Source of the DNA: Marinibacterium sp.
Lineage (GTDB): Bacteria > Pseudomonadota > Alphaproteobacteria > Rhodobacterales > Rhodobacteraceae
Direction: 5' to 3'
Assembly: GCA_025800215.1 (NCBI GenBank)
Contig: JAOXSC010000206.1
Coordinates: 1 to 55,257, forward strand
DNA: 55,257 nt
This document shows, one piece after another, positions 49,771-55,257 of the stretch. Position 1 is the first letter of the stretch, and the number at the start of each line of letters is the position of its first letter. The translations under genes and the position numbers were made by a program. Under the pieces are notes generated by a model. It saw only the letters and a list, made by a program, of their open reading frames with translations, did not search any database and had not been told where the DNA came from.

Positions 49771-50271
49771 TTACCTTTCAAGGGCGGCTTCGACGCTGAG
49801 CGCACTGGTGATCGACTGAACATATTCTTCGCGATAGGCGTCATAGAAACGATCCGACAGACCCCGCGCGCGGTGCTGGTCACGCATGTCGGTCAGCGTT
49901 TCGACAATCAGCTCAAGCGCATCGGGCGTGGTCTGCAGGCAGGCGTCGAAATTGCCGCCCGGACAGATCCCGGACAGACGTTCGGAATTGCCCAACCTGC
50001 GCCCCAGGGGGGGCAGTTCGCGGATCTCGGCCTGCTGTCTGGCGGCCTCGAACCCGCCGATGGCGGTGTTGTACTGGGTTTCATATTTGGGAAACTGGCC
50101 CGCACCCCTGTCAGCGCCGACACCGGCAAATAGGGTCATGGTGTCCTGGTTGAGCTCATTGAGCCGGGCGACAAGGCTGCCATCATAGGGCGGCAGCAGG
50201 CTGACCGTGCAGCTGGCGAGCAGAACAAACAGGCTCAGCAGCAGCGATGGCAGAGGCAAAGTGCGGAACAT
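49771..50271 (-). CDS. Putative lipoprotein (166 residues)
   Basis: Begins MFRTLPLPSLLLSLFVLLAS with cysteine 21 next, a lipobox (LASC), so it should be a lipid-anchored envelope protein. The mature part has LNELNQDTMTLFAGVGADRG and CPGGNFDACLQTTPDALELI, plus a helical end (FYDAYREEYVQSITSALSVE). I recognise no named family. ATG 50271 gives the signal peptide; the frame stays open further upstream but that part has no such signal. The unknown 119-residue protein follows after 5 bases. Confidence 0.82.
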   Translation of the reverse strand: MFRTLPLPSLLLSLFVLLASCTVSLLPPYDGSLVARLNELNQDTMTLFAGVGADRGAGQFPKYETQYNTAIGGFEAARQQAEIRELPPLGRRLGNSERLSGICPGGNFDACLQTTPDALELIVETLTDMRDQHRARGLSDRFYDAYREEYVQSITSALSVEAALER

Positions 50272-50442
50272 GGCGGCCTCGGGAACGATACTGTTTATCC
50301 GTAGAAGTGTAGCCGCAGTCGGGCCATCGCGCAACGATTGTGGCCTTGGCCGATCTCCGGCCTGGGGGGGCTCAACACTCGCTGCGGCTTGCACTAGGGT
50401 CTGCACATCCACGCATCGAATCACATCGGAGGATACCAACAG

Positions 50443-51096
50443 ATGGGTTTGCGGATTAACGACACGGTTCCGGATTTCACCGCCGAGACGGATCAGGGCA
50501 CCATCCAGTTTCACGACTGGATCGGCGACAGCTGGGCGATCCTGTTCTCGCACCCCAAGGATTTCACGCCTGTCTGCACCACCGAATTCGGCGCCGTGGC
50601 GCAGCTTGCCGATGAATGGGAAAAGCGCGGCACCAAGGTGATCGGCGTCAGCGTTGACGGGGCCGAAGACCACCGCAAATGGAAAGGCGACATCGAACAG
50701 GTGGGCGGCGCGCCCGCCGGGTTCCCCATCATCGCCGACGAAGGGCTAGCGGTGTCCAAGGCCTTTGACATGCTGCCCGCCGAAGCCTACCTGCCCGATG
50801 GCCGCACCCCGGCCGACAGCGCCACGGTGCGTTCGGTCTTCATCATAGGGCCGGACAAGCAGCTGAAACTGTCGATGACCTATCCCATGACCGTGGGCCG
50901 CAACTTTGCCGAAGTGCTGCGCGCGCTTGATGCGCTGCAGACCTCGACCGGGCATGGTGTGGCGACACCCGCCAACTGGGTGCCGGGCGAAGACGTGATC
51001 ATCCCGCCCACCGTCAACAATGACGATGCCAAGGCCAAGTTCGGTGAGTTCGAAACCGTGCTGCCCTATCTGCGCAAGACCAAGCTGCCGGGCTGA
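50443..51096 (+). CDS. 1-Cys peroxiredoxin (Prx6/AhpC-TSA family)
   Basis: Thiol peroxidase that reduces hydrogen peroxide and organic peroxides. The 217 residues carry HPKDFTPVCTTEFGAVAQLA with the peroxidatic cysteine near residue 45 (PVCTTE), KVIGVSVDGAEDHRKWKGDI and LKLSMTYPMTVGRNFAEVLR, typical of the Prx6 branch, with the long C-terminal arm (WVPGEDVIIPPTVNNDDAKA). No second resolving cysteine of the 2-Cys type is seen. GGAGGATA precedes ATG 50443. It is divergent from the lipoprotein gene, with 171 bases between. Confidence 0.94.
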   Translation: MGLRINDTVPDFTAETDQGTIQFHDWIGDSWAILFSHPKDFTPVCTTEFGAVAQLADEWEKRGTKVIGVSVDGAEDHRKWKGDIEQVGGAPAGFPIIADEGLAVSKAFDMLPAEAYLPDGRTPADSATVRSVFIIGPDKQLKLSMTYPMTVGRNFAEVLRALDALQTSTGHGVATPANWVPGEDVIIPPTVNNDDAKAKFGEFETVLPYLRKTKLPG

Positions 51097-51105
51097 TCCG
51101 GTGTT

Positions 51106-51130
51106 CGGCCCCCGTTGATAACGGGGGCCG
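51106..51130. terminator. Hairpin terminator between convergent genes
   Basis: A perfect 11-base stem (CGGCCCCCGTT paired with AACGGGGGCCG) closes a three-base loop directly after the peroxiredoxin stop and 6 bases before the end of the minus-strand glycosyltransferase. No long T-run follows on either side, so efficiency is uncertain, but placement suggests a shared terminator. Confidence 0.7.
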
Positions 51131-51135
51131 GATGT

Positions 51136-51966
51136 TCAGGTGCCGGGCCAGCCGAAATGGTCGATCATGGCACGGATCTGGCGGTCATTGCCGCCCCGCA
51201 GATTGTCCTGCCGCAGCCCTTCGGCCTCGGGGGCCTGCCATTCCAGAATGCGGATCCGGCCACCGATCTTCTCCGCCTCGCCCCCATGCAGCCGGCGCAT
51301 CCAGTAAAGCCAGATGTCATCCCCATGCGGGCACAGTCGCTGGATCAGATCGGCATCCGACGTTTCGGGCGGCAGGCTGTTTGGCGCGTAAAAGACGCCC
51401 GACGCGCCGGTGGGAAAGACCAGCGGGCCGGTCATGGGCGCGCGCAGGTTGGTGTTCCAGTCGGTATAGGACAGCGGCAGCCCGTCCGCCCCGCAGCGCA
51501 CCTCATGGGCGCGGTGGGCAATCACCGGGGTGGCGCTGGCGCGGTGGGCGTCGACCAGGGCTTCGACCATGTCGGCCGGATAGTATTGATCATCATCGGC
51601 TGTGATGATGGCGGCGTCGGGATGGGCGGCCAGCGCCGGCAGGATCTTGTCATACGAGCGCATGTCGGGGCAGGGCGCGATCTCGAGCCCCTGGTCGCGC
51701 AGGGCCAGCACATCGGGCGGCAGATCGGTCATGTCCTGAGGGGTCACCCACAACACCACGGCATCGGGGCGCATGGTTTGCGTCATCAGCCCGCGCAGCG
51801 TCAGCGCCAGATCGCCATAGCGCCCCGGATAGCTGGTCAGCGACAGGATCAGCGGACAGGGCAGGCCATGGGGCTTTGCATCGCCATGACGTGCGGCCAG
51901 ATCGGCCTTGGCCGCGCGCAGCCTGCGCTGACGCTTGAAGGCGCGGAACCGGTCGGACAGGCCCAT
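51136..51966 (-). CDS. Putative glycosyltransferase
   Basis: Predicted sugar transferase of about 276 residues. ILSLTSYPGRYGDLALTLRG, DAVVLWVTPQDM and AAIITADDDQYYPADMVEAL (acidic DDD metal site, about residue 125), then GPLVFPTGASGVFYAPNSLP and HGDDIWLYWMRRL, form a compact GT-A-like arrangement seen in bacterial surface-glycan enzymes. ATG 51966 was chosen; it lies 3 bases after the stop of the preceding gene, so the two form a pair. Donor and acceptor are unknown. Confidence 0.82.
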   Translation of the reverse strand: MGLSDRFRAFKRQRRLRAAKADLAARHGDAKPHGLPCPLILSLTSYPGRYGDLALTLRGLMTQTMRPDAVVLWVTPQDMTDLPPDVLALRDQGLEIAPCPDMRSYDKILPALAAHPDAAIITADDDQYYPADMVEALVDAHRASATPVIAHRAHEVRCGADGLPLSYTDWNTNLRAPMTGPLVFPTGASGVFYAPNSLPPETSDADLIQRLCPHGDDIWLYWMRRLHGGEAEKIGGRIRILEWQAPEAEGLRQDNLRGGNDRQIRAMIDHFGWPGT

Positions 51967-51968
51967 GT

Positions 51969-52751
51969 TCAGCCTTCCCAGGCCTTGCGCAGCCAATCCA
52001 CATTGCCGATGCGCCGATACCAGGTGCCACCCTTGCCATAAAGCGCATCGCTCATCTTCGGCGATCCGGCAAAGACGACGATCCGCGCGCCATCGGGCAG
52101 GCTGGGATCGGCAAAGTAGCTGGCAAAGTTGCGCGGCACGCAATGGTTCTTGAAGCTCACGCACCAGCCATCGGGCCAGTATTTCAGGTTCCCCTTGGCG
52201 GCGAGCTGTGCGCTCTGGAACTGTTGCGAGATCTCATAGCGGCGCATGGCGTCTTCGGGATCGGCCACGTAGTTGTCGAGCACATAGCTATGCGCGCCGA
52301 TTTCGTAGTGAAAGACCGAGCTGTTGCCGACACTGGCCAGAAACGCATCGCGTTCGGGATTGATCCGGCGCAGCGGTTTGGGGCGAAACAGCGTGTCATC
52401 GCGGATCATCGTCACCGCGCCATCGGTGTTGTCAAAGAACGGGTCCAGCGGCCCGGTGATCACCAGATCCAGATCCAGAAACAGCGCCGGACCGCTGAGC
52501 CCGAAAAGATCCTTGGAAAACAGTGTCAGTTTGCGCCAGCGCGTGTCGGTCTGGCCCTGGGCCAGCTTCAGTTCGGGCAGCGGGTAGGTGACCACGCCCG
52601 GATCAATGCCGGTGGTGTCATCGGTGAAACAGACGAACCGGTGCGGGATCGACAGGTGTCGCGCCACGCCACGATAGAGGTTGTTGACTTCGCGTGCGCC
52701 ATACAGCGTGCCCCATTTCATGGTGAGTATGGTCACAGGCGTGTCGGTCAT
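51969..52751 (-). CDS. Putative glycosyltransferase (GT8-like DxD protein)
   Basis: 260 residues. Features: ILTMKWGTLYGAREVNNLYR near the start, HRFVCFTDDTTGIDPGVV, KLTLFSKDLFGLSGPALFLD, then DLDLVITGPLDPFF with the DxD metal site (about residue 95), and NSSVFHYEIGAHSYVLDNYV. This layout resembles small GT-A transferases of capsule and LPS loci. GGGAGAGACACC precedes the ATG. It probably acts with the following transferase. Sugar specificity unknown; the family call is moderately sure. Confidence 0.82.
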   Translation of the reverse strand: MTDTPVTILTMKWGTLYGAREVNNLYRGVARHLSIPHRFVCFTDDTTGIDPGVVTYPLPELKLAQGQTDTRWRKLTLFSKDLFGLSGPALFLDLDLVITGPLDPFFDNTDGAVTMIRDDTLFRPKPLRRINPERDAFLASVGNSSVFHYEIGAHSYVLDNYVADPEDAMRRYEISQQFQSAQLAAKGNLKYWPDGWCVSFKNHCVPRNFASYFADPSLPDGARIVVFAGSPKMSDALYGKGGTWYRRIGNVDWLRKAWEG

Positions 52752-52892
52752 CGGTGTCTCTCCCGGTGGTGGCCTGCGCCGATGCGGGATCTGCAGGCTG
52801 ATGTGGTTCTGTGCCTTTGTTCCCGCGTGGGATGCAAGAAGTTTTTGGGTTCATGCCGGGTACGTCACGCCCCAGCGGGCTGGCCATGAAAA

Positions 52893-52915
52893 AAGGGCGC
52901 CACCGGGGCGCCCTT
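52893..52915 (-). terminator. Intrinsic terminator of pnp
   Basis: On the minus strand: a 9-base stem AAGGGCGCC / GGCGCCCTT with a five-base loop, followed at once by six T (complement of the A-run at 52889-52894). This is a textbook rho-independent terminator 31 bases after the pnp stop. Confidence 0.92.
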
Positions 52916-52945
52916 CGGGGTCTTGGGAAAGACAGGGGCAGAGGG

Positions 52946-55090
<2,145 letters not shown>

Positions 55091-55114
55091 CTTACGTCCT
55101 TGTAAGGGAGCGCT

Positions 55115-55130
55115 CCCCGGCCCTCCGGGG
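55115..55130 (-). other. Small GC hairpin in the pnp leader
   Basis: A six-base stem CCCCGG / CCGGGG with a four-base loop lies about 25 bases upstream of the pnp start. It may be part of a leader structure; in enterobacteria pnp is autoregulated through a leader stem cut by RNase III. No T-run follows, so a terminator is unlikely. Function inferred only. Confidence 0.35.
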
Positions 55131-55257
55131 TCTCCCGTTTGCATGGCGGCCCCATTGCCGCCGACCCCATTATCTTACGCTCACGGCACCGGGGCCCGGG
55201 TGCTACGTCTCAGATGCGCGGCCCATACAGCAATTTGGGTCATTTGAAAAGAGATTT

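Overview
This is a GC-rich (well above 60% by eye) alphaproteobacterial chromosome segment, most likely from the Rhodobacterales (Roseobacter group). The support is gene content and gene order (lptC-lptA-lptB followed by hpf and ptsN without rpoN, a GT14 plus sulfotransferase pair, dnaK next to alkB), gene sequence character, and codon use. No phage, insertion sequence, tRNA, rRNA or CRISPR was seen.

Layout. 1-1571 is the 5' part of dnaK (minus). 1770-2402 is an AlkB-type dioxygenase. 2372-3783 is a minus-strand pair, an ABC-2 polysaccharide-export permease and an SH3-domain secreted protein. 3906-13887 is a plus-strand envelope and polysaccharide run: cysQ, kdsB, a GT2, galU, galE, a GT4, a second GT2, a GT14 and a sulfotransferase, mostly with overlapping or nearly touching ends. 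13845-18638 is a minus-strand run encoding RNase D, KdsD, LptC, LptA, LptB, HPF and PtsN. 18858-21269 holds two nucleotide-sugar enzymes (UDP-HexNAc 6-dehydrogenase type and UDP-glucuronate 4-epimerase type). A gap of about 950 bases, AT-rich at its distal end, follows.

22218-47723 is one uninterrupted gene for an acidic, modular protein of 8501 residues, almost half of the window. Reading its N-terminal 4800 residues by hand gives eight blocks of exactly seven blade-like repeats each (56 in total). Cadherin-like spacer modules separate the blocks, and one spacer carries an inserted PA14-like domain. Then come a PKD domain, ten VCBS/cadherin-like modules, a CARDB-like domain, a compact segment that holds all the cysteines of the protein, Calx-beta-like and cadherin-like modules, and C-terminal repeats of about 74 residues. 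It has no N-terminal signal peptide and no RTX nonapeptides. I consider it the most interesting object here: a putative giant secreted or surface string of eight seven-bladed beta-propellers.

After a bidirectional terminator come an aldehyde dehydrogenase, a small unknown protein, a lipoprotein, a 1-Cys peroxiredoxin, two more glycosyltransferases and pnp with a clear intrinsic terminator.

Working together: KdsD and KdsB make and activate Kdo, and LptCAB moves finished LPS. GalU, GalE, the dehydrogenase and the epimerase supply sugar nucleotides. The glycosyltransferases and sulfotransferase suggest a sulfated surface polysaccharide, for which CysQ would clear the PAP by-product. The giant protein sits beside this cell-surface gene set.
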